Origin: Acholeplasmatales bacterium
Lineage (GTDB): Bacteria > Bacillota_I > Bacilli_A > Acholeplasmatales > Anaeroplasmataceae
DNA: 37,895 nt
NCBI GenBank assembly: GCA_024695025.1
Contig: JAILIY010000010.1
Span: forward strand, 1-37,895
Direction of reading: 5' to 3'
The first letter of the stretch is position 1, and each line of letters opens with the position of its first letter. Under the pieces are notes generated by a model that saw nothing but the letters and a program-made list of their open reading frames with translations, was not told the DNA's origin and did no database searches. The translations under genes were made by a program, and so were the position numbers. Below are positions 9,012 through 17,504 of this stretch, piece by piece.

Positions 9012-10166
9012 ATGAAAAGATTTTTTACAAGTGAGAGTGTTACAGAGGGACACCCAGACAAGATTGCAGACCAAATTAGTGATGCAATATTAGATGATAT
9101 TTTAAAAAACGACCCTAATGGTAGAGTCGCTTGTGAAACAATTTGTACAACAGGTATGGTTATGGTATTCGGTGAGATTACAACTAATCACTATGTAGAT
9201 GTACAAAAGATTGTAAGAAACAAGGTAAAAGAAATTGGTTATGACAGAGGTAAATTTGGTTTTGATGCCGATAATTTAGCTGTCATTACAGCAATTGATC
9301 CTCAATCACCAGATATCGCGATGGGTGTTGATGAAACAACTAGCCATGAACAAGGTGCCGGTGATCAAGGTATTATGTTTGGTTATGCATGCGATGAAAC
9401 TGATGTGTATATGCCTATGGCTATTACACTTGCTCATATGCTTGCTAAAAAATTATCTGATGTTAGAAAAGATGGAACACTTCCTTATTTAAGACCAGAT
9501 GGAAAAACTCAAGTTACTGTTGAATATGATGATAATAATAAAATTAAAAGAATTGATACTATTTTAATTTCAACTCAACATTCACCAGAAGTTGATTTAA
9601 ATGATTTAGCAAAGGATATTAAAAAATATGTAGTAGACGCTGTAATACCACATAATTTAGTTGATAAGGATACTAAATTCTTATGTAATCCAACAGGTAG
9701 ATTTGTAATTGGAGGTCCACAAGGAGATAGTGGCTTAACAGGTAGAAAAATTATCGTTGATACATATGGTGGTGCTGCATGTCACGGTGGTGGAGCATTC
9801 TCTGGAAAAGATCCATCTAAGGTAGACAGAAGTGCTTCATATATGGCTCGTTATATTGCAAAGAATATTGTAGCAGCTGGCCTTGCAACTCGTTGTCAAA
9901 TTCAACTATCTTACGCAATTGGTGTTGCAGAACCTACATCAATATTAGTCGATACATTTGGCACAAATAAGGTTTCTGAAGAAGCAATTTCAAATAAGGT
10001 TAAGGAAATATTTAAATTGACTCCACGTGGAATTATCGATACATTAAATCTTAAAAGACCTATTTATTGTCAAACTGCAGCTTATGGTCATTTCGGTAGA
10101 AAAGATATTGATTTACCATGGGAAAAATTAGATAAAGTTGAGGAATTAAAGACTTTATTAAAGTAG
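9012..10166 (+). CDS. metK: S-adenosylmethionine synthetase
   Basis: [74 protein letters not shown]. Confidence 0.99.
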   Translation: MKRFFTSESVTEGHPDKIADQISDAILDDILKNDPNGRVACETICTTGMVMVFGEITTNHYVDVQKIVRNKVKEIGYDRGKFGFDADNLAVITAIDPQSPDIAMGVDETTSHEQGAGDQGIMFGYACDETDVYMPMAITLAHMLAKKLSDVRKDGTLPYLRPDGKTQVTVEYDDNNKIKRIDTILISTQHSPEVDLNDLAKDIKKYVVDAVIPHNLVDKDTKFLCNPTGRFVIGGPQGDSGLTGRKIIVDTYGGAACHGGGAFSGKDPSKVDRSASYMARYIAKNIVAAGLATRCQIQLSYAIGVAEPTSILVDTFGTNKVSEEAISNKVKEIFKLTPRGIIDTLNLKRPIYCQTAAYGHFGRKDIDLPWEKLDKVEELKTLLK

Positions 10167-10172
10167 CATAAT

Positions 10173-10201
10173 TTTCTCAAAAATTTGAGAAATGTTTTTT
10201 C
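10173..10201 (+). terminator. Rho-independent terminator after metK
   Basis: TTTCTCAAA (10173-10181) / TTTGAGAAA (10184-10192), then a T-run. Confidence 0.7.
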
Positions 10202-10246
10202 CTTTTTTTCGCCTCTTTTATGTGTTAATATGAAATTGGTGATAGG

Positions 10247-10615
10247 ATGAAATGCTTGATTTGTAATGAACATTTTTATGTCAAAAGAAAACTTCTAACT
10301 TTATTTAAAGAAGAAAAAGAATACATATGTAATAGATGCTACAAAAGATATCCGATTAGGCTTTCAATAGAAAAATGCCAATTAGATATTTATGATTGTT
10401 TTATCATATCAATTTTTGAGGCAAAATATAATATAGATTACAATGTGTTTTATCTTGAATACAGCAAAATATTTAAATCATATTACAATAGAGAAGGCTT
10501 TGTCACATTGTTTTTTAATAAAATAAAATTCGATGATGAAACTCTTTCTGTTTTAGATTGCATATCTAAATTGAATTGTAAAAATATCATTGTTGTAACT
10601 TTTTATATAGAATAA
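10247..10615 (+). CDS. Short ComFC-like protein with N-terminal two-CxxC zinc finger and no phosphoribosyltransferase motif
   Basis: MKCLICNEHF...EYICNRCYKRY resembles the ComFC N-terminus; sits directly upstream of hpf-secA, near the comF locus position in many Firmicutes. Only 122 aa. Confidence 0.55.
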   Translation: MKCLICNEHFYVKRKLLTLFKEEKEYICNRCYKRYPIRLSIEKCQLDIYDCFIISIFEAKYNIDYNVFYLEYSKIFKSYYNREGFVTLFFNKIKFDDETLSVLDCISKLNCKNIIVVTFYIE

Positions 10616-10619
10616 TATA

Positions 10620-10657
10620 AAGCGCTTCGATTTTTATTGAAAAGCGCTTTATTTTTT
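10620..10657 (+). terminator. Rho-independent terminator overlapping the hpf promoter
   Basis: TAAAGCGCTT ... AAGCGCTTTA followed by TTTTTT. Confidence 0.75.
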
Positions 10658-10665
10658 GCTATACT
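10637..10665 (+). promoter_or_regulatory. Promoter of hpf
   Basis: TTGAAA (10637-10642), 17-bp spacer, TATACT (10660-10665). Confidence 0.7.
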
Positions 10666-10689
10666 AAAATTAGAAAAGGAGTGATATAT

Positions 10690-11211
10690 ATGAAGGTTGA
10701 AGTTGTAGGAAAAAATGGATTTAATCCATCAGAACCAATTAAAAAATATGCAACTGATAAACTAGCAAAACTTGACAAGATGTTATACGATAAGGATAAT
10801 GTTACAGCAAGAGTTGTTTGCAAGGTTTATAAGGCATACCACAAGGTAGAGGTTACAATTCCTTCCAAAAATATCATACTTCGTGCTGAAGTATCTGAAG
10901 CAGACGTTTACGCTGCTATCGATGGCGCAATCGATAAATTAATGAAACAAATTCGTAGACACAATGACAAAGTAAAGGATAAATTAGGTAAAGCTACTAT
11001 TCGTACACAAGAAGTAGATGAAGAACCTAAGAAAATCACAAGAGAAAAACATTTAGATCTTGAACCAATGAGCAAAGAAGAGGCAATAGATCAAATGGAA
11101 GCTTTAGGTCATGACTTCTTTGTATTCTTAGATAAGGAAACTAGAAAGACTAATGTCATCTATTTAAGAGCAGATGGCGATTATGCAGTTATTGAAACTG
11201 AAGCAAAATAA
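10690..11211 (+). CDS. hpf: Long-form ribosome hibernation promoting factor
   Basis: MKVEVVGKNGFNPSEPIKKYATDKLAKLDK N-terminal domain and the C-terminal domain KHLDLEPMSKEEAIDQMEALGHDFFVFLDKETRKTNVIYLRADGDYAVIE. ATG 10690 preferred over GTG 10681. Confidence 0.96.
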   Translation: MKVEVVGKNGFNPSEPIKKYATDKLAKLDKMLYDKDNVTARVVCKVYKAYHKVEVTIPSKNIILRAEVSEADVYAAIDGAIDKLMKQIRRHNDKVKDKLGKATIRTQEVDEEPKKITREKHLDLEPMSKEEAIDQMEALGHDFFVFLDKETRKTNVIYLRADGDYAVIETEAK

Positions 11212-11223
11212 TTAAATAAATAT

Positions 11224-11263
11224 AAGCTGTGAGTCACTTTTATATTAGATTCACAGCTTTTTT
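11224..11263 (+). terminator. Rho-independent terminator after hpf
   Basis: AAGCTGTGA (11224-11232) / TCACAGCTT (11251-11259), then a T-run. Confidence 0.8.
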
Positions 11264-11338
11264 AATGCCTAAATACAAATAAAATGAACGATATTAATAT
11301 ATAATATTAACATAATTATTAAAGAGTAATATTTTTAA

Positions 11339-11367
11339 TTGAAAAATTGATTTATTTATAGTATCAT
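11339..11367 (+). promoter_or_regulatory. Promoter of secA
   Basis: TTGAAA (11339-11344), 17-bp spacer, TATCAT (11362-11367). Confidence 0.5.
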
Positions 11368-11405
11368 TATAAAAGAGATTTTATGGAAATTAGTGAGGTT
11401 GGACT

Positions 11406-14006
11406 ATGGGATTCAAATTTTTAGACTCAGGTCATAAGGAAATGAAAAGATGCGCAAAACTTGCAGACAAGATTATCGCGCTTGAACCTGAGATGCAAAA
11501 ACTATCTGATGAAGAATTAAAAGCAAAGACTCCATATTTTAAAGAATTATTAAAAAATGGTAAAACTTTAGATGATATATTAGTAGAAGCATTCGCAGCA
11601 ATGAGAGAAGCTGCATTCCGTGTTACTGGTATGAAGGCTTATTGGTGTCAGTTAATTGGTGCCGCAGCTATTCACGGTGGTAACATCGCTGAAATGAAAA
11701 CAGGTGAAGGTAAAACTTTAACAGGTGTTTTCCCTGCATACTTAAATGCTTTAACAGGAAATGGTGTTCACATCGTTACAGTTAACGAATATCTAGCAGG
11801 ACGTGAAACAAATGGTGTTATCGGTGAATGTTATAGATTTATGGGTTTGACAGTAGGTTTAAACTTACGTGAATTAAATCGTCAACAAAAGCGTGAAGTA
11901 TATTCATGTGACATCATTTATTCTACAAACTCAGAACTAGGTTTTGACTATTTACGTGATAATATGGTTCCAAATGTAGAAGAACAAACTCAAGTTAAGG
12001 GTCTAAATTTTGCAATCATCGATGAAACAGACTCAATTTTAATTGATGATGCTAGAACACCACTTATCATTTCTGGTCCAACTAAGGACGATAATGGTTT
12101 ATATGAAAGAGCAGATGCATTTGCAAAAATGCTTAAGGATGAAGATTACGAAATTGATATTGAATCAAGAACAATAGCTTTACTTCCTTCAGGCGTTGAA
12201 AAGGGTGAAAAATTCTTTAAAGTAGACAACTTATATGACCTAGAACATACAGATTTAGTTCATAGAATCAACAATGCTTTAAAGGCTGTTTATATTTTCT
12301 CAAATGGTATTGAATATGTTGTTCAAGACGGAGAAGTATTAATCGTTGACCAATCTACAGGTCGTATTCTACCAGGACGTCAATTCTCAGAAGGCTTACA
12401 CCAAGCACTTGAGGCTAAAGAAGGCGTTCAAATTAATAAAGAAACAATTACGGTTGCAACTATTACATATCAAAATTTCTTCAGAATGTATAAGAAGTTA
12501 TCAGGTATGACAGGTACTGCAAAAACTGAAGAAGAAGAATTTAGAGATATTTATAACATGTATGTTGTTGAAGTTCCAACAAACCGTCCTGTTATAAGAA
12601 TAGATGCTCCAGACTATTTATTCTTAACAAAAGAATTTAAGTTTAGAGCTTTAGTTAATGAAGTTGAAGAACGTCATAAAAAAGGTCAACCAATCCTAAT
12701 TGGTACTGCAGATGTTGAAACATCTGAATTATTACATTTAATGCTTGAAAAGAAGAATTTACCACATGAAGTATTAAATGCTAAAAACCATGCTCGTGAA
12801 GCTGAAATCATCGCACATGCTGGTGAACTTGGTGCTATCACATTATCAACAAACATGGCTGGACGTGGTACCGATATTAAGCTTGCACCTGGTGTTGCTG
12901 AACTTGGTGGTCTTGCAGTATTAGGTACTGAACGTTTTGAAGCAAGACGTATTGATAACCAATTAAGAGGTCGTTCTGGTCGTCAAGGTGACCCTGGTTA
13001 TTCAAGATTCTTTATTTCAACTGAAGATGATTTAATCCAAAGATTTGGTGGAGATTCATTTAAAAATAGACTTGCATCAATCGTAAGAATGATGAATGAA
13101 GGTGACGAATCTCAACCTATCGAATCTAAGATGTTAGCTAAGATGGTTACAATGGCTCAAACTAAGATTGAAGGTTTAAATTATGACTCAAGAAAGAATA
13201 TCTTAAAGTATGATGATGTTATTCGTCGTCAAAGAGAAATATTCTATGCTCAACGTCAAGAAGTTGTTGAAGCTAAAAATCTTGAAGATGTATTATATCA
13301 TATGATGCACAACGCAGTTTCAAATACTGTTGAAGATTTTATGAATTCAAGCGACAAAGTATTTGATGATGACAAGCTTACAAAGACATTTAATGAACGT
13401 TTATACGGCTCTAATATAGTTGATGTAAATATTGTTCGTGGCTATGATGATGACCAAGATATGATTAAATATATTTATGAACAAGGCTACAATGAAATTA
13501 AGGGTAGATTTGATCATTTTAAAGAAGAATTAAAAGAAGTCATTTCTGAAGAAGCAATTAAAGAAGAACCAAATATCATCGATCAACAAATTCAAGCAAT
13601 ACTTAAGAGAATGATTCTACCAATTTTAGATAAGAACTGGCGTGAACATATCGATGAGATGGCTGGCTTCCGTCAAGGTATTCATCTACAATCTTATGCC
13701 CAAAAGAACCCTCTTGAAATTTATCAAAGAGAAGGCTATAGAAAATTTGAATTATTAAATAAGAAAATGAATGAAGAAGTATTAATTACTGCAATGCATG
13801 CAAGACTTCGTATCAGACGTGAAAGCGAAGAAATGAATGCACAAGAAGCAATGAAGGGATTAAATACTAACCAAGATTTATCTAGAGTAAATCAAGGCCA
13901 ACCTGCAAAAAATGAAGGCATGTTTGCCAATGTAGGTCCAAATGATCCATGTCCATGTGGAAGCGGTAAAAAATACAAATTCTGTCACGGATTAAAAAGA
14001 CAATAG
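11406..14006 (+). CDS. secA: Preprotein translocase ATPase SecA
   Basis: MKTGEGKTLTGVFPAYLNAL, IDETDSILIDDARTPLIISG, NMAGRGTDIKL, LRGRSGRQGDPG, C-terminal SEC-C motif PCPCGSGKKYKFCHG. Confidence 0.99.
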   Translation: MGFKFLDSGHKEMKRCAKLADKIIALEPEMQKLSDEELKAKTPYFKELLKNGKTLDDILVEAFAAMREAAFRVTGMKAYWCQLIGAAAIHGGNIAEMKTGEGKTLTGVFPAYLNALTGNGVHIVTVNEYLAGRETNGVIGECYRFMGLTVGLNLRELNRQQKREVYSCDIIYSTNSELGFDYLRDNMVPNVEEQTQVKGLNFAIIDETDSILIDDARTPLIISGPTKDDNGLYERADAFAKMLKDEDYEIDIESRTIALLPSGVEKGEKFFKVDNLYDLEHTDLVHRINNALKAVYIFSNGIEYVVQDGEVLIVDQSTGRILPGRQFSEGLHQALEAKEGVQINKETITVATITYQNFFRMYKKLSGMTGTAKTEEEEFRDIYNMYVVEVPTNRPVIRIDAPDYLFLTKEFKFRALVNEVEERHKKGQPILIGTADVETSELLHLMLEKKNLPHEVLNAKNHAREAEIIAHAGELGAITLSTNMAGRGTDIKLAPGVAELGGLAVLGTERFEARRIDNQLRGRSGRQGDPGYSRFFISTEDDLIQRFGGDSFKNRLASIVRMMNEGDESQPIESKMLAKMVTMAQTKIEGLNYDSRKNILKYDDVIRRQREIFYAQRQEVVEAKNLEDVLYHMMHNAVSNTVEDFMNSSDKVFDDDKLTKTFNERLYGSNIVDVNIVRGYDDDQDMIKYIYEQGYNEIKGRFDHFKEELKEVISEEAIKEEPNIIDQQIQAILKRMILPILDKNWREHIDEMAGFRQGIHLQSYAQKNPLEIYQREGYRKFELLNKKMNEEVLITAMHARLRIRRESEEMNAQEAMKGLNTNQDLSRVNQGQPAKNEGMFANVGPNDPCPCGSGKKYKFCHGLKRQ

Positions 14007-14031
14007 TTAGGCAAGTGCCTAACTTTTTCTT
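14005..14031 (+). terminator. Rho-independent terminator overlapping the secA stop codon
   Basis: AGTTAGGCA (14005-14013) / TGCCTAACT (14016-14024), then a T-run. Confidence 0.85.
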
Positions 14032-14113
14032 TTTATAAAAATGAAGATGAAATTTATTGTAAAATTAATGTAAAAATATGACTTAAATTTAATACATCTA
14101 GTGTTTGTTAGAA

Positions 14114-14143
14114 TTGACAAATATATAACATGAATGTTATAAT
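14114..14143 (+). promoter_or_regulatory. Promoter of the KDG operon with an embedded perfect palindrome (candidate operator)
   Basis: TTGACA (14114-14119), 18-bp spacer, TATAAT (14138-14143); palindrome TATAACAT-GA-ATGTTATA at 14124-14141. Confidence 0.75.
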
Positions 14144-14195
14144 TACTCTAGATGACCTTAAAAATCTAGGTCGAAAGAAAGAGGTAATTTATATT

Positions 14196-14846
14196 ATGAA
14201 AAAGTTTGATATTTTAAATCAAATCTCTAATATTGGTGTTGTAGCCGTAGTTAGAGGAAATAGTAAAGAACAAGCAATTAAGATTGCTGATGCTTGTATT
14301 GCTGGTGGCGTTACTTGCATTGAATTAACTTATACAGTACCAGGAGCTCGTGCTATTATTGAAGCATTAGTTGAAAAGTATGCTGATAATAAAGAAGTAG
14401 TTATCGGTGCTGGTTCAGTTTTAGATCCTGAAACTTGTAAGGGTGCTATTGAAGCAGGTGCTAAGTTCATCGTTGCACCATCATTCAATGAAAATGTAGC
14501 TAAGTTAGCTAACAGATATCAAATTCCTTATGTACCAGGAACTCAAACAATTAAAGAAATCGTTACAGCTATGGAATTTGGTAGTGATGTAATTAAAGTC
14601 TTCCCTGGTGATATTTTAGGACCTAGATTTGTAAAAGATGTTAAGGGACCACTTCCTTATGCTAATTTAATGCCTTCTGGTGGTGTTGATATTGACAACA
14701 TTAAGGATTGGGTTAAGGCTGGTGTAGTTGCTGTTTCTGCTGGTTCTAGCTTAACTGCTGGTGCTAAGAAGAATGATTATGCATTAGTTACTGAAACTGC
14801 TAAGAAGTTTATTGCTGAATATAAGGCAGCTAAAGAATCTAAGTAA
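14196..14846 (+). CDS. 2-dehydro-3-deoxyphosphogluconate (KDPG/KHG) aldolase
   Basis: VVAVVRGNSKEQAIKIADACIAGGVTCIELTYT, GAGSVLDPETCKGAIEAGAKFIVAPSFN, IKVFPGDILGPRFVKDVKGPLPYANLMPSGGV. ATG 14196 follows AGAGG; the track start at 14130 lies within the promoter. Confidence 0.96.
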   Translation: MKKFDILNQISNIGVVAVVRGNSKEQAIKIADACIAGGVTCIELTYTVPGARAIIEALVEKYADNKEVVIGAGSVLDPETCKGAIEAGAKFIVAPSFNENVAKLANRYQIPYVPGTQTIKEIVTAMEFGSDVIKVFPGDILGPRFVKDVKGPLPYANLMPSGGVDIDNIKDWVKAGVVAVSAGSSLTAGAKKNDYALVTETAKKFIAEYKAAKESK

Positions 14847-14875
14847 TTCTTGATGCCCCTTTTTAGGAGGTCAAA

Positions 14876-15913
14876 ATGAAAAAAGAAAAGATTTTAACAT
14901 TTGGTGAGATAATGCTAAGATTGTCTACACCAGATTATTCAACAATTAACCAAACACAATCTTTCTTGGTTAATTATGGTGGTGGTGAGGCAAACGTTGC
15001 AGTAGCACTAGCTCATATGGGACATAATACATATTTTATGTCTAAACTTCCACCTAACCAATTAGGTGATGGTGCCATAACTCATTTAAAGAGTCATGGT
15101 GTTGATACTAGTTATGTTGTTAGAGGTTCTACAACAATTGGTATCTATTTCTTAGAAACAGGCTTTGGTGGTAGACCATCAAAGGTTATTTATAACAGAA
15201 AGCATTCAGCTATTACTCGTATTCAAGAGGATGAATTTAATTGGGATGAAATTTTTAGTGATGCAACTTGGTTCCATCTTTCAGGTATTACTCTTGCCTT
15301 AGGTGAAAGAGTTAGAAAGGTTGCTTTAAGAGCTGTTAAAGAAGCTAAAAAGCACAATGTACCTGTATCATTTGATTTCAATTATCGTTCTAAATTATGG
15401 ACAGTTGAAGAAGCAAGACCTGTTTATAAACAATTTATGAATTATGTTAATATAGTATTTGCTAGTTTTTACGATGCTAATACAATATTAGAAATTCCTT
15501 TAGATGAGGGCTTTGAGGATAAGACATTATCTGAAAAGAGAAGAAATGTATTCCCTAAGATGATAAAAAAATACAATTTACATTATATATTCGGTACTGA
15601 TAGAGTTGTTTATACAGCAACTGATAATTCACTTGCTGGATATTATTTTAAATTAGATCAAGACAATTTATCTTGGGAATTAACTGAGCCTATCAGATTT
15701 AATATTTATGACAGAATAGGTGGTGGCGATGCTTTCGCATCTGGTGTTATCCATGGTTTATTAAAGGATTATAATAATCCTCAATACGCTGTTAGATATG
15801 GTCTTAACACATCTGTATTAAAGCATACCATTTATGGTGATGCATCAACTATGAGCTGTGAAGATATTGAAACATTTATGGCTGCAAATGGTAGTGCAGA
15901 AGTAGTTAGATAA
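14876..15913 (+). CDS. PfkB-family sugar kinase, 2-keto-3-deoxygluconate kinase-like (paralog 1)
   Basis: LTFGEIMLRLS, VNYGGGEANVAVALA, RIGGGDAFASGVIHGLL. Confidence 0.88.
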   Translation: MKKEKILTFGEIMLRLSTPDYSTINQTQSFLVNYGGGEANVAVALAHMGHNTYFMSKLPPNQLGDGAITHLKSHGVDTSYVVRGSTTIGIYFLETGFGGRPSKVIYNRKHSAITRIQEDEFNWDEIFSDATWFHLSGITLALGERVRKVALRAVKEAKKHNVPVSFDFNYRSKLWTVEEARPVYKQFMNYVNIVFASFYDANTILEIPLDEGFEDKTLSEKRRNVFPKMIKKYNLHYIFGTDRVVYTATDNSLAGYYFKLDQDNLSWELTEPIRFNIYDRIGGGDAFASGVIHGLLKDYNNPQYAVRYGLNTSVLKHTIYGDASTMSCEDIETFMAANGSAEVVR

Positions 15914-15928
15914 TAAAAGGAGACAAAT

Positions 15929-16393
15929 ATGATTATTGGTAAATTAGTGGATTTATACCGCTATAAAGGAATTGCTAAAAATATTGATACAGCAATTGAC
16001 TTTATTCAAAATAATGATTTAATGGCTTTACCTAAGGGTAAGACTATTGTAGATGGTGATAATGTTTATATCAATCGTGATACATATATCGCAAGACCAC
16101 TTGAAGAATGTTTCTTTGAAAATCATGAAAATTATATTGATATTCAAATCGTTTTAAAGGGTAAAGAAAGAATTGGTTATACTCATATTACTAATCCTAC
16201 ATTAAAAGTTACAACTCCTTACAATGATGTAAAGGATGTAACAAAATATAATTATGATCCAGAAGGAGCTGTATTCTTTGATTTAGAAGAAGGCTTCGCA
16301 CTTGTTTATACTGAAGATGCTCACTTAGCTAAGTGTGATGTTGACGGTAAAACAGTTGAAAAAGTTGTTGTCAAAATTAAAATAGAAAAATAA
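15929..16393 (+). CDS. YhcH/YjgK/YiaL (DUF386) family protein
   Basis: Family-like ENHENYIDIQIVLKGKERIGY and VFFDLEEGFALVYTEDAHLAKC; 154 aa; uronate/sugar-acid gene context. Confidence 0.88.
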   Translation: MIIGKLVDLYRYKGIAKNIDTAIDFIQNNDLMALPKGKTIVDGDNVYINRDTYIARPLEECFFENHENYIDIQIVLKGKERIGYTHITNPTLKVTTPYNDVKDVTKYNYDPEGAVFFDLEEGFALVYTEDAHLAKCDVDGKTVEKVVVKIKIEK

Positions 16394-16414
16394 GAAAGAG
16401 GAGAATAAAAAAAG

Positions 16415-17437
16415 ATGGCAAAAATCGTAACATTAGGTGAAATCATGTTAAGATTATCACCTGCTGGACAAAATCGTTTTGTTCAAGTAGACAATTTCAA
16501 TGTAATTTATGGTGGAGGAGAAGCTAACGTTGCAGTATCAGCTGCTAACTATGGTCATGATGCTTATTTCGTAACTAAGTTACCTAAGCATGAAATTGGT
16601 CAAGCTGCTGTTAACTCTTTAAGACGTTATGGCGTTAATACTCAATATATCGCTCGTGGTGGTAACAGAGTAGGTATTTATTATGCTGAAACTGGTGCAT
16701 CTATGAGACCTTCAAAGGTTATTTATGACCGTGCTGGTTCTTCAATTGCTGAAGCTGATCCTGAAGATTTCGATTTCGATGAAATTTTTAAGGGCGCTGA
16801 TTGGTTCCACTGGTCAGGAATTACTCCAGCTATTTCTGATAAGGCTGCTAAGTTAACTGAACTTGCTTGTAAGGCTGCTAAGAAGGCTGGTGCTACAGTA
16901 TCTGTAGACTTAAACTTCCGTAAGAAATTATGGACTTCAGAAAAGGCTATTTCTATTATGAAGCCATTAATGAAGTATGTAGACGTATGTATCGGTAACG
17001 AAGAAGATGCTGAATTATGCTTAGGCTTTAAACCAGATGCAAATGTTGAAGCTGGTGAAACTGGTGCTGCTGGTTACCACAAGATTTTCGAACAAATGGC
17101 AAAGGAATTTGATTTCAAGTATGTAATTTCTACATTACGTGAATCTTTCAGTGCTACTCATAATGGTTGGAAGGCATTAATTTATAACGGTAAAGAATTC
17201 TATGAATCTAAGCGTTATGATGTTAACCCAATCATCGACCGTATCGGTGGTGGTGACTCATTCTCTGGTGGTATCATCCATGGTCTATTAACTAAGAAGA
17301 CTCAAGGTGAAGCATTAGAATTCGCAGTTGCTGCATCTGCATTAAAGCACACTATCAATGGCGACTTTAACTTAGTTTCTGCTGATGAAGTTGAATCACT
17401 TGCTGGTGGTAATGCTAACGGACGTGTACAACGTTAA
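16415..17437 (+). CDS. kdgK: PfkB-family 2-keto-3-deoxygluconate kinase (paralog 2)
   Basis: LGEIMLRLSPAGQNRF, YGGGEANVAVSAANYGHD, RIGGGDSFSGGIIHGLL. Confidence 0.92.
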   Translation: MAKIVTLGEIMLRLSPAGQNRFVQVDNFNVIYGGGEANVAVSAANYGHDAYFVTKLPKHEIGQAAVNSLRRYGVNTQYIARGGNRVGIYYAETGASMRPSKVIYDRAGSSIAEADPEDFDFDEIFKGADWFHWSGITPAISDKAAKLTELACKAAKKAGATVSVDLNFRKKLWTSEKAISIMKPLMKYVDVCIGNEEDAELCLGFKPDANVEAGETGAAGYHKIFEQMAKEFDFKYVISTLRESFSATHNGWKALIYNGKEFYESKRYDVNPIIDRIGGGDSFSGGIIHGLLTKKTQGEALEFAVAASALKHTINGDFNLVSADEVESLAGGNANGRVQR

Positions 17438-17454
17438 TAAGTTTTAAAAAAAGA

Positions 17455-17480
17455 ATAGGTACAGGTAAAACTGTACCTAT
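17455..17480 (+). other. Intercistronic hairpin without a T-tract
   Basis: ATAGGTACAG (17455-17464) / CTGTACCTAT (17471-17480), perfect 10-bp stem, loop gtaaaa, followed by ATTCTTAAAT rather than a U-run. Confidence 0.7.
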
Positions 17481-17504
17481 ATTCTTAAATATTAGGAGGC
17501 ATTT

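Noticed and set aside
9295-9492. 65-aa plus ORF inside metK
   Set aside because: Out-of-frame within a highly conserved gene; no motif.
14130-14195. Upstream start of the KDPG aldolase ORF
   Set aside because: This segment contains the -10 element and palindromic operator; the ATG at 14196 has a proper RBS and matches family N-termini.
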